The notes: generated from the letters alone by a model not told the origin. DNA of 64,000 bases from Eustoma russellianum (GCA_036186865.1 AP025040.1:36385425-36449424), one strand, 5' to 3'; positions 1 through 12,046 are shown, counted from the stretch's first letter. Program-made: numbers and translations.

Positions 1-660
1 CTAGATGATACTAGGTGCAAGTGTTTATGTATTCAACACAACAAACGTGTATCAACTAGAGACTAGGCAGCATACATAGCTAACTAAAACTACCCTTTTT
101 TGTTCTTAGTTTTTGGATTTGCTTGTGCTAAACTAAACAACCAACTAAACCTTTTAACTATGTTGTAAACTAGTCTAACCAAGCTAAATAAGGCAGCAAC
201 TACAACGCCTAAACAGTTTGCACTCAACTACTAAAAACAGAATTTAATGACTTGATTACAAACTAAACTACCAACTAATCTATTTTTGTGTTCAAAGTTT
301 TCTGTTTTAAGGACTCAACTAAACTACCATTTAAACTTCTAGATTAGGACCTAATGAACATTGTCTAAGCTAGATTGAACAAGAACAACAAGTCACACAC
401 GGTTTTAATCTAGACTACACAAACAGATTCTAACACACTTAAGTCTAGTCTAAGTTCTTTTTGTGATGGTTTTTGGTTTTGCTACTTAAAACTAATTTAC
501 CAAACTATTGTAAACTATCTAATAAAAACTTTAAAACATCAACTAACTACCTTAACTAACAGATTCTAAATGGACATAAAATCAGTTCACTATACGGTTT
601 GGGCAGCAACATTCATATGCAAGTTTAAACAATGTAAACATGAATAGAAGACTAACCAAC

Positions 661-672
661 GCTCTGATACCA
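661..672 (-). other. Primer-binding site, initiator Met-tRNA (A1)
   Basis: The minus strand reads TGGTATCAGAGC, complementary to the 3' end of plant initiator tRNA-Met. It lies two bases (AT) inside the LTR edge, as in A3. Confidence 0.85.
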
Positions 673-674
673 AT

Positions 675-1673
675 TGATGAGCCAAATGAAGGCTAGAAAA
701 ACGTTCCAAGGACTTTGTCTCCTACTTCAAACTGATTTGAACCACAGCTATGGCAAAGAACATCACAATGACACCCCTTGAACTGTAACCGTTTGTTCTT
801 GGCTAAATTTATGCCAACACCTCTTCCTCTTTGGCATTCCAACACATCTAAAACCTCATTGAGACCCTAGATGCTGTAAACCAAAAATGAAGTAAAATAC
901 TAACAAGTTCTAGGCTATGAACTTGAAAGAAACCGTTAAGTGGTCTTAAACTCAACTAGAAAAGTTGAGAATTCCTTAAAGGAAATTTTGATTGAAATAT
1001 GTTTGAATTGTGGTTCTCTTTACATTCAGCTTCTTATTCTACTTATAGCCAACAAAATTTACAAGGGTACAAGTTTTAAAGTACAAAGTACAAGACTAAA
1101 AAGTAACATGCTTGCTTGGTAACTTGTTTGAACAATTTTGGTTCCAAGAAAGCTGGTTTGCTTTGCCGTGCATTCTTGCTTGTTTCAGCCACATTTCTAG
1201 ATCAATTTTGATTGGATAATACTTTGAGCAACTTGGTTTGAAATGCCTTTGATTGGTTGCAAGTTTGACTTTGAATCTTCAAACCACACTTGCGTGGTCT
1301 AGCCTTCAAACAACCTCAATTTGATTGGATCAATTGTTGTGCAGCTTGCTTGCTTGTCTCTAAGTTGATTTTGATTGGTTTGAACATTTGCAAGACTTCT
1401 TCCTATTGGTTAAAGCTTTGAGCAGCTTGTCTTGATCAATGTTTGCGTGGAGAACAATGTCTTGAATTTGACATGAGTGCTTGTCACCTCCTTGCTTGTA
1501 AGCTACTTGCTTGTCACCCCCTTGCTTGACAAAAATTCAGATTCTAATTGCATTTTCAAGCTAAGTACGTGTATCTGAAAGACAAGGCAATAATACAACA
1601 CAAACTATCCTAAAACAAGGTTAACCAACCAACAATATTAAAAAGAACAACTAAAGATATGTACAACATGCTT
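675..1673 (-). repeat. 5' LTR of A1, truncated
   Basis: The plus strand begins TGATGAGCC like the LTRs at 13713, 23305, 39710 and 47371 and stays alignable to about 1673. The other copies then continue for about 200 bp to GCTCATCA; this one runs into unrelated DNA. Confidence 0.85.
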
Positions 1674-2259
1674 CTTCAATGTAAAGCTCTCTTTGACCTA
1701 TCTTCAAAGACACCAAGCAACAAACACAAGATACACAACATATATGACATGTCCTAAGGGTTAATTAAGACTATAAGACATAAGAAGTAGCACTAGTGTG
1801 TGCGGAGTTAACAGTGATATGCCATGTCTTACAGAACTAATATGTGACAATAAATGATACATGAAAATATGTTGCGTTGACCCCATCGTGTGCTCATCAG
1901 GCTTAGTCCAAGAATAAGGCATGTATTCTTCTTGATTTCTTCATGCATGTTGAAAAATCAAACACCTATGTTCATCTACACACTCGGATCATACATGCAT
2001 AATATTCAAATGACTTTTCTACCAACAAATTGTAAAAAGTGTTCTTGCATGCCTCTTATGTGATGACTCTATGTGAGTCTTGATTATATGTGCACACATG
2101 ACTAAGATGATATGAAAAAGTGTCAAGCATGTGATGTTTATGATATGCTTAGGTCTCATATGAAATTGCATGTTACATGTAGCCAAAGACTAGGCATATA
2201 TGTCTCATACTATGAAAAGTATTGTTGCATGTCTCATTTCTTGAAAGTGTACTAAGAAC
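1674..2259. other. Unassigned spacer
   Basis: AT-rich, with many ATG and CATG words and no coding potential I can support. It lies between the truncated A1 LTR and Sirevirus LTR fragment R1. It may be a diverged continuation of R1, but I cannot align it by eye. Confidence 0.5.
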
Positions 2260-3121
2260 CCCACGTTGGACAATATTTTTATATGTATTCATGATGATCA
2301 TCACATAAGATAAAGTGTATATCTAGCTCAAATGGCTGAGGTAAAAACGCCAATGTGTAGTAGAGAAGATTAAATTTGAATTCTCCACAAATCTAGCCTA
2401 AATTGTGGGTGATTTGTGTGTGCCAACATGGAATGAATTAGTGCCTGTTTGTAACATGTGAGCCACGAAATATTTAGCCATTTTTGAAGTATATGGTCTG
2501 GCCATCTTTATATGGCAAGTACGTGACATGTCGGTGAAGTTTCGGTAGTCACCCGATACGACAATTTTTGGTTTATGACCTTGTAACATGTCATTATAAT
2601 TTTGATGTCACCATGACTTATATCATATGATTTAAGACCTGAATATACTCATAAATATGAGGTATATATAGTGGTGTGACGTCGACGTACATTTGTAATA
2701 TATGTGACGTATCGGTGGTATGTCGGAATATATATGTATGGATATCTATATTACATATATATATGGCGTGTAAATGCATATGGGGAGAAGACTTTCCATT
2801 TCCAAATTTGTTGCCATATAGTTTCCACCAAATATGTCTTCATTTAATGAACTTGTTAGTTGATTAACTTAAGCATTCCACTTAATGAACTAGTTTAGTT
2901 CATTAATTGTGGCACCTGAAAATAGTACAAAGACAACAAATGTTTGCCATATGATATAAGCTTTAACGCTTCATGGCTTGTTAGTATGGCAACAATATAT
3001 ATAAGCATATAAAGCATGTATATCACATAAACGTGTCAAGTAATAATTTATTTATGAATTTCGTAAACTCGTAGCATTTAAATCATCTATTTGTAAATCA
3101 TTCAAATAATTTTTCTCAACA
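2260..3121 (-). repeat. Sirevirus-type LTR fragment R1
   Basis: About 860 bp resemble 31900-32761 in the same orientation and 48651-49460 in inverse orientation. Landmarks are CACCCGATACGAC, the motif CTTATATCATATGAT followed by ACTCATAAATATGAGG, and a pair of palindromes at 2844-2906. The outer edge reads CTCAACA (minus TGTTGAG) at 3121, the presumed LTR start. Family identity is inferred from R3, which is followed by a copia gag. Confidence 0.75.
2844..2906. repeat. Twin palindromes in LTR R1
   Basis: The second palindrome (2882-2906) has perfect 11-nt arms, TTAATGAACTA and its complement, around a 3-nt centre. The first (2844-2867) is a degenerate version. The same pair occurs in R2. Confidence 0.8.
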
Positions 3122-3133
3122 TATGTAGATGTT

Positions 3134-3211
3134 ATCGACGCTTTGTAATTCTCAAAGAAAAGTAAGGGAGGTGCACTGTGTCGAGACCCTAGTCTCGGGC
3201 GGGGCGCTACA
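3134..3211 (+). repeat. Extra copy of the C-family LTR terminus
   Basis: These 78 bases resemble the last about 73 bases of LTR C1 (3997-4069): GACGC..TTG, then GAGACCCTAGTC, then GGGCGGGGCGCTACA. It sits 860 bp upstream of the real terminus and directly abuts R1 and the minisatellite, so it is either a remnant of an earlier LTR or an internal duplication. Confidence 0.6.
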
Positions 3212-3325
3212 AGATATGGATATGGACCGGTCTCTGACCGGATATGGATATGGACTGGTCTCTGACCTGATATGGATATAAACCGGTCTCTGTCTGGATA
3301 TGGATATGGACTGATCTCCGACCAG
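3212..3325 (+). repeat. 28-bp minisatellite inside LTR C1
   Basis: About four units of 28 bp, each with ATATGGATATGGAC and GGTCTCTGACC. The homologous array at 34152-34310 has five to six units. Confidence 0.85.
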
Positions 3326-4069
3326 TAATGGACATAGACATGCATTGCATTTTTATAACCTTGCATCACTTGCATCATCACATGGAAAGCATATGAACAT
3401 GGATATGGAATTTATTTGGATATGGATTATGAAATTTACTTTTCATGGATTTTGGACATTATTTAGATATGGATTTCATGGAACAAAGTAATGGACTTAA
3501 AAATTTGGACTTATGTGATTTGTTTTGATTATACGTATGGTGATATGTATAAAGTATGTGTTAGAATTATTTGTGAAATGGAGAGGGTTTTATTTATATA
3601 TATGTTTATATGGTGTACTCTACTTTTTAAACCCCGTCTCCACGTGTATGATCCAATGTCGGATCTAAGGGGTATACTTGTTGGACGATTCGATTATTGC
3701 TCACACTTGTTTTTAAATACTTTGCAAATACTAGAGTTCACGGTACTAAGTTTCTAGAGGACGATCCAGAGATAGGATATTTGTGATTGAGACGTAGGCT
3801 CCCGGACTCGTACCTAGTTATTTCTGTCTGGATGGCTTTGTATTTTGGAGACTTATGTACTTGGAGACTTATGTATCTAGTTAGTTTATTTTTACTTCAG
3901 TTGTATTTTGGACTACTAATATCATGTATGTTTATGTTATGATGCTTTTTCTATATCAGTCCATGTTTCATATCGCGAAGTGCATTTGATTGGTGTCGAC
4001 GCCTTGCACTTCTCTTAGTAGAGGGCGGGTGCATCGTGCCGAGACCCTAGTCCCAGGCGGGGTGCTACA
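3212..4069 (+). repeat. Gypsy LTR C1 (Tekay/Del-like), partial or solo
   Basis: Collinear with 34150-35088, which is followed by a primer-binding site and gypsy gag. Shared landmarks are the GGATATGGA minisatellite, TTGCATCACTTGCATCATCA, GGGGTATACTTGTTGGAC and a terminus ending GCTACA. Here the terminus is followed by a copia relic instead of a primer-binding site, so this is a solo or broken LTR. I found no convincing TSD. Confidence 0.7.
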
Positions 4070-4084
4070 GATTTAGTATCCAAA

Positions 4085-5400
4085 CCTGAAAATAAAACCA
4101 TTACAGGCACTAAGTGTATATTTAGAAATAAAACAAATGAGCAGTTGCATAAGAGTATAATCAACAGGAGGGTATATACTATGTGGAAACATTTGCACCT
4201 ATTGCACGGGTAGAAGGCATAAAGTAATTACTAGCTATTTCTTGTTTAGGTAATATTAAACTTTTTTAAATGGATATCAAAAGTGCATTTTTGAGCGGGT
4301 TTATCTGAGAAGAAGTTTATGCAAAACAACTACTAGGATTTGAAGATATAGAACACCTTTACTATGTCTTCAAGCTCAACAAATCATTACTTGTTGAGAG
4401 CTTGGCACAATAGATTTATAAATTTTCTATGCGTAAAAAATTATAAAATAGGAATTATAGATAATACTTGATTTCTAAAACAAAAAGAAAATGATTTACT
4501 AATACTACGAAACTATATAGATGATATAAATTTTGGTTCAACTAATCCTGTCTTAGTAAAGGAATTTGAAGATTGTATAAAATCTGAATTTAAAATGTCA
4601 ATGGTAGAAAAACTGAACTATTTCTTAGAGGTACAAATAAAACAAACTCTCCATGAAATCTATATTAGTCAAATTAAGTACATAATTGACATGATCCAAA
4701 AATTTCGGATTAGATGAATTAAAACCTGCAACTACTCCTATGAGCATAAGTATAAAATTAGATAAAGATGAAAATAGAAAGCCTTTCGATGACGTACTAT
4801 GCAGATCAATGACAATATCTTTTTTGCTCTTATCCATATCACGAGGTGCTATAATGTTGTGTGTATGTGTGCCAGGTTTTAATCATGTCCTAAGGCATCC
4901 CATTACAATATGTTGGAAAAAACCTTTAGATATATTAAATATATACCTCATTTAGGACTTTCATATGATTGAACTCTAGACTAGAATTCCATGCTATAGT
5001 GATGTCAATTCATAGGAACCAATTTAGTTCCTTGGTTTTCAAAGAAACAAGCTATTGCAACCATTCCACCACCAAAGCAGAATATATGGCTTTAAGTCTA
5101 TGTTGGCCACAATTATTTCGGTTAAAGCGGCATTTTGGGATTATAGTGAGAACCATTCCAATTTTCTAGCGATAGCACAAGTCCAATCAATCTGTCACGG
5201 AATCCAATACTTCATTCTAAAGCCAAGCACATAGAGGTTAGGTACCATTTCTTGCGTGACCATGTTAATAATGGAAACATCATAATAGACCACGTGAACT
5301 AATAACAAGGTTGTTGATATATTAACAAAACTCCTAAGTCAAGTCACATTTGAGTCTCTAATAGATAAATTAGGTACAATGTCTTTTGATACAACCGCAT
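4085..5400 (+). pseudogene. Ty1/copia reverse transcriptase-RNase H relic
   Basis: Conceptual translation in shifting plus-strand frames shows copia RT landmarks. These include MDIKSAFL with an EEVYAKQ block near 4270-4330, a YYVFKLNKSL block near 4360, and an RNase H end resembling the NPI.HSK.KHIEVR.HFLRD motif near 5205-5265. Stops and frameshifts interrupt every domain, so no product is expected. The protein is known to make cDNA and degrade the RNA strand in the particle. The relic lies directly after LTR C1 and is much more decayed than element E, so it is among the older insertions here. Lineage is uncertain. Confidence 0.75.
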
Positions 5401-5822
5401 AGATTTTGTTATATATGTTTAAGTATTTTCAATCTTTTGCATGATTTGCAAAATATAGAGGGAGAATTAGTGAGAATATACATATAAGCATTATTTGAGA
5501 GGGAGTTAGCCAGTTGACGGAGAGTTAGTGACAAAATCGAGTGTGGACACATGTTTAAAATAAGTGATAAACATATGGTCAAAACAAGTGGATGTAAGGT
5601 TATTTTGAAAATCATTCAAAATGGAGAGAATGTTGTGTATATTTTTGAATGATTTTAAAAGTTTGATTTTATTGAAATATAAAATGTTGATGGAGTGTAA
5701 GATGATTCTTTTGAAAGAACTAAAAAGTTGTTTTGTAGCATGGAAAAACAAAGGATTAAACAAATAAAAGATTAACATCGATCTCTGAAGTTGCAACACA
5801 TGGATCGATTGATGTGTACACC
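5401..5822. other. Spacer: copia relic 3' flank and host target of element B
   Basis: A purine run near 5457-5465 (AGAGGGAGA) could be the copia polypurine tract, but no LTR is clear after it. The last 60 bases carry a GGATCGATTGATGTG motif (5802-5816) whose relatives continue past the far end of B at 22301-22534. The last five bases, ACACC, are B's left TSD. Confidence 0.6.
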
Positions 5823-7005
5823 TGATACGTGTAAGAATTGATCTTTCTTTAACTCTAAAGCTTCTCCTCCAAATATGGTTTAGGCACAATGAAGATAGCT
5901 TCACCTTGCATCCAAATAAGTTGAAGCAAACCTTTCGAACATAATTCCTCCAATGAGTTCTACATAATTCAAGCAAGATACCTCCCTCTTGGATGTTTCC
6001 CTCCCCGGAATCAGACAACTCTCACAAGGATGTTCAAGTCTTGAAAGATTCTAGCCTTAATTTTGAATATGAACCAAGAAACACAAGAATTATTCTTGAA
6101 GAAGAACAAATTTTCATTGAAGATGTGTGATTACAAGGCTTCTCTTATGTGCCTTTTAGGCAAAAATATCACAACACAACAAACTATCTTACAAATTGAA
6201 ATAATGATTGAAAAGATTACAAACTTCTAAAAACTATTCACGTAGGCTCCATAAAAACTAGTCTTGCAAGTCTTGAATGATGATTTCAAGGTAGATCCCT
6301 CAAGTACTATTCATGGAAGACTTTAAGGATTTGTCTTCAACTTGAAATCTTTTCTGGATTGTGACTGATTTTTGGACACCTTCCGATCCGAACTAGGACT
6401 TGCTCTTTCTTAAAGAATTGTAGCCAATTGAGTGTAGAAAATAATCATATAAATTTCTTTGCATTTGGCCCAACCATTTAGGAGATACATCAAAATTACT
6501 GAATGTATGTCACAGAACTCGGTAGAAATAGTACTTCCATTTGCATGCTCCTTTTTGCTATTACGACGACCAATTTTGGAAAAGAACAAAACATGAAAGT
6601 TATAGATCTTTGTCTTAGATTTCCAAAACATCTTCCATCTCTTAATTTGGCCTTGTGGTTGGAGAGATACATCAATTCTACTAAAACTGGTTCTACAGAA
6701 ACTCACAATCCGAGATGGGCCTAAACTAATACAACATAAATATTTAAAAAGCAGAATAAAGAACACATTCTATCTTAATGATATTTTAAAATGGTTATAA
6801 AAATTCTTATAAATCATGTTATAGGTGCAATACCCAATGTATAAATTCCCTTGGTTCATCTTGCACATGTTTAAATAGGAAGATCCCTACTTCATGCATT
6901 AATTTCTTAGTTTTACTTTTTGTTAAGGGTCCTTGATCTTGCATTTTTGTAACATAATGTGCATTCTCATTATCTTGACATTGATGAGGGTTATGGACCT
7001 CATCA
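5823..7005 (-). repeat. 3' LTR of element B (1183 bp)
   Basis: Runs from TGATACGTG to CTCATCA on the plus strand, that is TGATGAGG...CACGTATCA on the coding strand. It matches 13208-13429 plus 21296-22276. The first about 187 bases on the coding strand carry the pol C-terminus (stop at 6819-6821). Confidence 0.88.
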
Positions 7006-8467
7006 TTCCCCCTTCTTTAAAAGGATTCGACCTCGAATCTAAATCATCACCAAAAGGGGTAAGATCAGCAACGTTAAAAGTATGAGAAATTGAACCATAC
7101 TTACTCTCCGGAAGGTCAAGAATGTAAGAATTATCTCAAAACTTTTGAAGTACTTTCAAAGGGCCATCTCCTCTTGGCATGAGCTTAGATTTCCTTTCTT
7201 TAGGGCACCTTTCTTTCCTTAAGTGCAGACAAACAAGATCACCTAGTTCAAACAAAACTTCCTTGCGTCCTTTGTTAGCTTGTTTTGCATACTGTTTGTT
7301 TTTCTTTTCAAGTTGTAGCTTCACCTTAGCATGCCATTTCTTATTCAGTTTAGCATTATTCTTACCATCAATACTTGCACGTTCATGAACAGGAATAGGC
7401 ACAAGATCAAGTGGAGACAAAGGATTGAAACCATATACAACTTCAAACAGTGAATGTGTGATGCCACTGTGAACACTTCTGTTATAAGCAAATTCAATAT
7501 ATGGAAAGCAATCTTCCCAATTCTTAAGGTTCTCCTGAATTATAGCACGCAATAATGGAGACAAAGTTCTATTCACAACTTCAGTTTGACCATCTGTTTG
7601 AGCGTGAGGAGTAGTAGAAAATAAGAGTTTTATTCCAAGTTTACCCCACAACACACGCCAAAAGTGACTTAAGAACTTAGTATCTCTATCACTAACAAGG
7701 GTTCTAGCCATGCCATGTAGATATACAACTTCTTGAAAGAACTTGTTTGCGACATGAGATGCATCATCAACCTTTTTACATGCTATGAAGTGTGCCATTT
7801 TAAAAAATCTGTCAACGACAACAAACACACTATCACTTCCATTTTTTGATCCAGGTAATCCCAAGACAAAGTCCATAGATACATCAATCCAAGGTGACAT
7901 AGGGACAAGTAATGAGGTGTACAAACCATGTTGATGTGATGTAGATTTAGCTTTCTTGTAAGTTATACAACTTCCACAAACCTTCTCTACATCAACTCTC
8001 ATATGGGGCCAAATGAAACGCTCTTTTAACATCTCTAATGTCTTAAAGATGCCAAAGTGGCCCATTAAACCTCCACCATGTGCTTCTTTTACAAGAATAT
8101 CTCTGATAGAACACTTAGGTATGCAAAATTTTCTTTCTTCAAACAAATATCCATCATATAAATAATACTTACCGGATGGAGAATCGGCACATGCATCAAA
8201 TGTTGACTGAAAGTCAGGATTAGATGTATACAATTCCTTGATGCACTCAAATCCAAGCAAATGAGATGTCAATGTAGTAATCAAAGAATATCTCCTAGAT
8301 AATGCATCAGCTACAATGTTATCTTTTCCCTGCTTATATTTTATCACATAAAGAAATTGTTCAATGAATTCAACCCATTTGGCATGCCTCTTGTTTAACT
8401 TTCCTTGGCTTTTAAGGAACTTAAGATTTTCGTGATCAGTATGAACCACAAACTCCTTATGTTGCAA
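6819..8467 (-). pseudogene. Element B pol: RNase H end, integrase and C-terminal tail
   Basis: The uninterrupted part (7136-8467, 443 codons) starts in RNase H (FVVHTDHENLKFL, ADALSRRY). It continues with the integrase zinc-binding region (EAHGGGLMGHFG ... CGSCITYKKAK, H-H-C-C type) and the catalytic core: D in MDFVLGLPG, D in VSDRDTKF and E in TDGQTEVVNR. The product would insert cDNA into chromosomes. A stop at 7136 follows VLQKF. Beyond it the homologous frame resumes to the PPT and into the LTR, ending at 6819 with a tail containing GPLTKSKTKKL and EFIHWV, parallel to A2's GPMTRSMAKKL and DVHWV. No chromodomain is seen, which fits CRM rather than Tekay or Reina. Confidence 0.85.
7006..7018 (-). 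other. Polypurine tract of element B
   Basis: The minus strand reads AAAGAAGGGGGAA immediately before the 3' LTR (TGATGAGG). It primes plus-strand cDNA in this element class. It also lies in the pol frame: translation across the junction gives KEGGNDEV. Confidence 0.88.
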
Positions 8468-9332
8468 ATAATGTTACCAAGTCTGCAATGAAATTCAATT
8501 GCGCTCCCTTAAGCTTTTCACTAAAATAAGCAATCGGTTGTTTAGACTGAGATAGTACAGCTCCTATACAAATACCACTAGCATCAAATTCAATTTCAAA
8601 TGTTTCATCAAAGCTAGGTAGTCTTAGAATAGGTTCAGAAGTTATCCTTGCTTTAAGTTCATCAAAGGCTTTGTTTTGTGACTCTCCCCACTGAAGTCCT
8701 ACGTCTTTTTTAACAATCTCATTCAAAGGTTCAGCAATAGTGGAAAAGTCCTTAACAAATCTTTTATAGAAACTAGCCAACCCATGAAAGCTTCTCACCG
8801 CTCCAACAGTTGTGGGAATTTGCCATTCTAAAATTGAGTTCAATTTATCTTGGTCCATTTCAATTCCATTTGCACTAACCACAAATCCTAGAAACACAAC
8901 TTTTTCCATACAAAAAGAACATTTCTTGAAATTTGCATATAAACGTTCTTTCTTCAAAGCTTCAAAAACGCTTCTTAGGTGGCCTATGTGTTCATGCAAA
9001 GTCTTAGAATAAATCAAGTTATCATCAAAGTACACAACAACAAATTTCCCAATGAATGCATGTAAGACTTCATTCATTAATCTCATGAAAGTATTAGGTG
9101 CATTAGTTAAACCACATGGCATGACTAACCACTCAAACAATCCAAACTTAGTCTTCAATGCAGTTTTCCATTCATCATCTTCTCTAATCCGTACTTGAAA
9201 GCAACCGCTTTTAAGATCAATCTTGGTAAAATACTTAGCACCATGCAATTCATCAAGGATATCATCAAGTCTAGGAATAGGGTACCTGTATTTTATAGTT
9301 ATCTTCTTGGTGGCTCTACAATCAGTACACAT
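8457..9332 (-). pseudogene. Element B pol: reverse transcriptase and start of RNase H
   Basis: A 291-codon frame with RT blocks in order: MCTDCRA, YRYPIPRLDDILDELHG, FTKIDLKSG, WLVMPCGLTNAP, the catalytic VVYFDD followed by NLIYSK, and LGFVVSANGIEMDQ. RNase H begins near EFDASGICIGAVLSQ. Relative to A2 (16340-16420) about 40 bp are missing after LNFIAD, which shifts the frame and ends it at LFAT. YFDD is intact, but C and N replacements beside conserved positions fit decay. It overlaps the next fragment by a few bases in another frame because of this lesion. Confidence 0.85.
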
Positions 9333-9335
9333 TCT

Positions 9336-9950
9336 CTATGTATCATCTTTGTTTGGTACAACGATCACAGGACCAGCACAAGGACTCATGATTTCCCTCA
9401 CTCTCCCTTTGGCCAAGAGTTCTTCTACTTGGCTTTGAATTTCCTTCGTTTCAGCAGGGTTTGCTCTGTTGGCTGGCCTATTAGGCAGGACAACACCAGG
9501 TATGAAGTCTATTTGGTGCTCAATTCCTCTTAAAGGCGGCAAACCAGAAGATTCTTCTTTAGGAAACAACCCTGAAAACTCATCAAGCAAAAATACAACT
9601 CCACTGGGCAAAGTGGAGGGTAAGTCACTCATAAGAAACAGAGACTCTTTAAACATCAAAACATAGAAAATTTTCTTTGAGTTTATGGCATGTGTCACTT
9701 CACTTGGTTTGGCAAAGAAAGCAAATTTCTTTTGAGATTTGTCTTCATCAATGTTTACTATCTTTTTGCCTTTAGACTCATTCTTCTTTCTTTCACTCTT
9801 AATACACTCCAGAAATTTCTTTTCTGCCTCTTTTTCCTTTGGATCATTCCTGTTCTTACACATTCTCTTTTGACCTTCAAATACCTTGTGTGGGGGTAAT
9901 GCATGTAGCTTAAGCAACTTATTGTTAAACCTGAATGAATACCTATTCAA
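9336..9950 (-). pseudogene. Element B pol: protease-RT linker and RT N-terminus
   Basis: A 204-codon fragment equivalent to A3 residues following the protease: NRYSFRFNNKLLKLHALPPHKVFE, a lysine-rich linker, LLDEFSGLFP, LPPLRGIEHQIDFIPG, LPNRPA and GRVREIMSPCAGPVIVVPNKD. These are the standard blocks before MCTDCRA in plant chromoviruses. The frame ends after PNKDDT, where a stop replaces the Trp codon expected in the KDGTWRMC block, just before the next fragment. It has no enzymatic motif of its own. Confidence 0.82.
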
Positions 9951-9994
9951 GTATCCATCATAAGTAACTTTCTTATCAAACTGCCATGGTCTAC

Positions 9995-10582
9995 CTAAAA
10001 GGATATGACTTTATGCATAGGAGCTACATCACATGAGATATCATCTTTATATCCACCAATAGACAATGAGATCAAAACTTGTTTGCTAACACTCACTTCT
10101 CCAAAATCATTCAACCAAGATAATTTATAAGGGTGTGTGTGGTTAAGAAATAGCAAATCAAGTTTTCTAACGAGTTCAACACTTACCACATTAGTGCATG
10201 ATTCAGAGTCAATAATCAAAGTACAAACTTTTCCTTTAACCATGCAATGGATATGAAAAATGTCGTCTCTGTGTTGATCTTGCTCATCAATCTTAACATG
10301 TGCATTAAGAGCTCTTCTAACAACCAAGGATTCTTTTGATGCAAGCTCTTCATCCTCACTCACACTTTCCTCATTTTCATCATGATTTTCCTCAACATTA
10401 ACATGTTCCACTTCCTCATCAGAATAATATTCATTAGACTCTTCAATGAATATGATACGTATAGGATTGGGACATTGATTTGCAAAATGACCTTTACTTA
10501 AAAATTTAAAGCATTGAATGTCTCTAAATCTAGTAGTGGAATTAGAAATGTTACGTTCAACCTTGTTTTTCCCTTTATCCAA
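9995..10582 (-). pseudogene. Element B: nucleocapsid zinc knuckle and protease
   Basis: The fragment opens with a zinc knuckle whose second cysteine is lost (CFKFLSKGHFANQC instead of CFKCLGKGHFANQC in A2). An acidic stretch follows (EESNEYYSDEE...), then VVRRAL, FHIHCMVKGKVCTLIID and the aspartic protease site as DSES where A3 has DSGS. Both substitutions should disable nucleic-acid binding and proteolysis. The retained C-terminal PR region includes SIGGYKDDISCDVAPM. A frameshift near 9995 separates it from the next block. Confidence 0.8.
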
Positions 10583-10645
10583 GTTTTTTTGAGGTGGTTG
10601 AGGTGATCTTTGATCTGGTTGAATCTTGCCTTGGAACCCACGGCC

Positions 10646-11658
10646 TTAAGGTGCAGTTGGCCTAAAACTTTTGCCTTGTTTTGTCCTAGACGATATTCTT
10701 GGATAGGATGAAGAATTAGCTCGAAAAGATAAACTAGATTGAAAGGGTTTTACCTTGAGTTCTTTCTCAATTTTTTTTGGCTTTATGAACCATGGAAGTT
10801 CAACTGTGTAAGCAATTTCCTTCTTCAATCCAGCTGGGAATCTAGCCATGGTAGCTTCCTCTGGTTCTTCAATGTTAGCTCTTATCAATAAGATCTCTAA
10901 CTCTTTGGATTACTCATCTACACTACATCTTCCTTGAGTGAGTTTTTGCAAGTTTTGGTAGATGGTTCTTACATAGTCTAAAGGAATGAATTTTTTTCTT
11001 ATCTCAATTTCCATTTCTTCCCACGTAGAGATTGGTGATTGTCTAATTCTTCTCCTTACGTTGTGTAGTTGATCCCACCAAATTAAGGCATAATATGCAA
11101 ACTCTATAGCTGCATACCGCACTTTAGTCAAATCAGTATAATTTGTACAAGAGTATATGAGATCTACCTTTTTCTCCCATTCAAAATGTGCCTCAGCATC
11201 ATTCTTTCCATGGAATGTGGGGATGTTCACTTTTGTTTTGATGATTTCGTCTTCTTGTGGGTTATTCTTTTGATTCTCATGGTTTCGAAACTGGTTGTAC
11301 TCTTCCTCAATGTTATAGTCATCAAACCTTTGGTTTGGTTCTTCTTCTCTTTCATCAAAGGTCCTCATAGGTATGAAATCCCTATTAAGCCCTCTTCCTA
11401 TGCCTCTGTCTCTTCCTCTTTCCGGAGCAAAAGACCCACGGCTTTCAAGCCTATGTTCCGGTACATGTGATATTTGTCCTTCATGTAAAGGATTTTCTAG
11501 ATGAGATTGTGACTTTTTTCTAGGCCCTCTACACGGCTACTCTTCAATTTCGTTTCCCATAACATCTTTTGCATTAGTTGTGCTAAATCGTCCACGTTTG
11601 TGGGCAATCTTTCTCCTTCTTTGTTAAGGCCCATGGTACTCTCAGGTGTCTTATCCAT
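10646..11658 (-). pseudogene. Element B gag, broken
   Basis: The likely start is the ATG at 11656-11658 (MDKTPEST), because element D has a matching start (MDETP) at 63939. Pieces lie at 11658-11497, 11368-10910 and 10888-10646. The middle piece carries the capsid-like retrotransposon gag domain: KVDLIYSCTNYTDLTKVRYAA, WWDQL, W.E...EIRKKF and LQKLTQG.CSVDE. The third piece has RANIEEPEEATMARF. These align residue by residue with A2 gag. Stops and frameshifts (including a stop just after CSVDE) break the frame at least three times, so no complete Gag can be made. Confidence 0.83.
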
Positions 11659-12018
11659 GGTACAATAACCTAAAATTGAACAAGAAAAAAAACAAAGGAA
11701 AAGGTAAACTAACACAAAGACAAACGAAACTTGATTATGTTAGTGGAAAACAAAAAAACAAGTGTTTGTTCTTCTCTCTCTTTTTTGTACTTCACATAAT
11801 CTTGTGTCTTCTTGAAGAATCTGAGGCTAGAACAATGCAAAGCAAACTTGCCAAGTCAGTATCAATTCCGATAACTTCAATAATGTAAAGTAAACCTTCT
11901 TCACAAGTCTCCCGCCAATTCACTCACAATTCCAATGTTATAAACAACAAACTTGGACGGTACTAAGATTCAAAGAGAATTGAAACCAAATTTGATGTAA
12001 TAGACTGAGCCAAAGAAA

Positions 12019-12046
12019 TGCTAAGGGGTTGCCCTGGGCAATCCTT
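12019..12046 (-). promoter_or_regulatory. Conserved leader stem-loop (B copy)
   Basis: On the coding strand AAGGATTGCCC and GGCAACCCCTT can pair. The same block, with one or two changes in the loop, is in the leader of element D at 63502-63529. Its position between PBS and gag suggests a packaging or translation signal; that role is inference. Confidence 0.5.

Larger units (their letters stand above)
1..1673 (-). mobile_element. Gypsy (CRM-like) element A1, 5' end only
   Basis: Positions 1-660 match the untranslated leader of element A3 (about 46690-47356) and of A2 (about 20690-21295). They are followed by a primer-binding site and a family-A LTR, so this is the 5' end of a minus-strand element whose gag-pol lies left of the window. 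The leader holds no long ORF. The LTR lacks the roughly 200 bp at its outer end that encode the pol tail in the complete copies; homology stops at about 1673. Family assignment rests on direct similarity to A2 and A3. Confidence 0.85.

Noticed and set aside
1661..1673. LTR A end placed at TGTACAACA
   Set aside because: It has TG/CA form, but complete copies with TSDs (23305-24502; 39710-48539) end at GCTCATCA about 200 bp further on, next to a good PPT.
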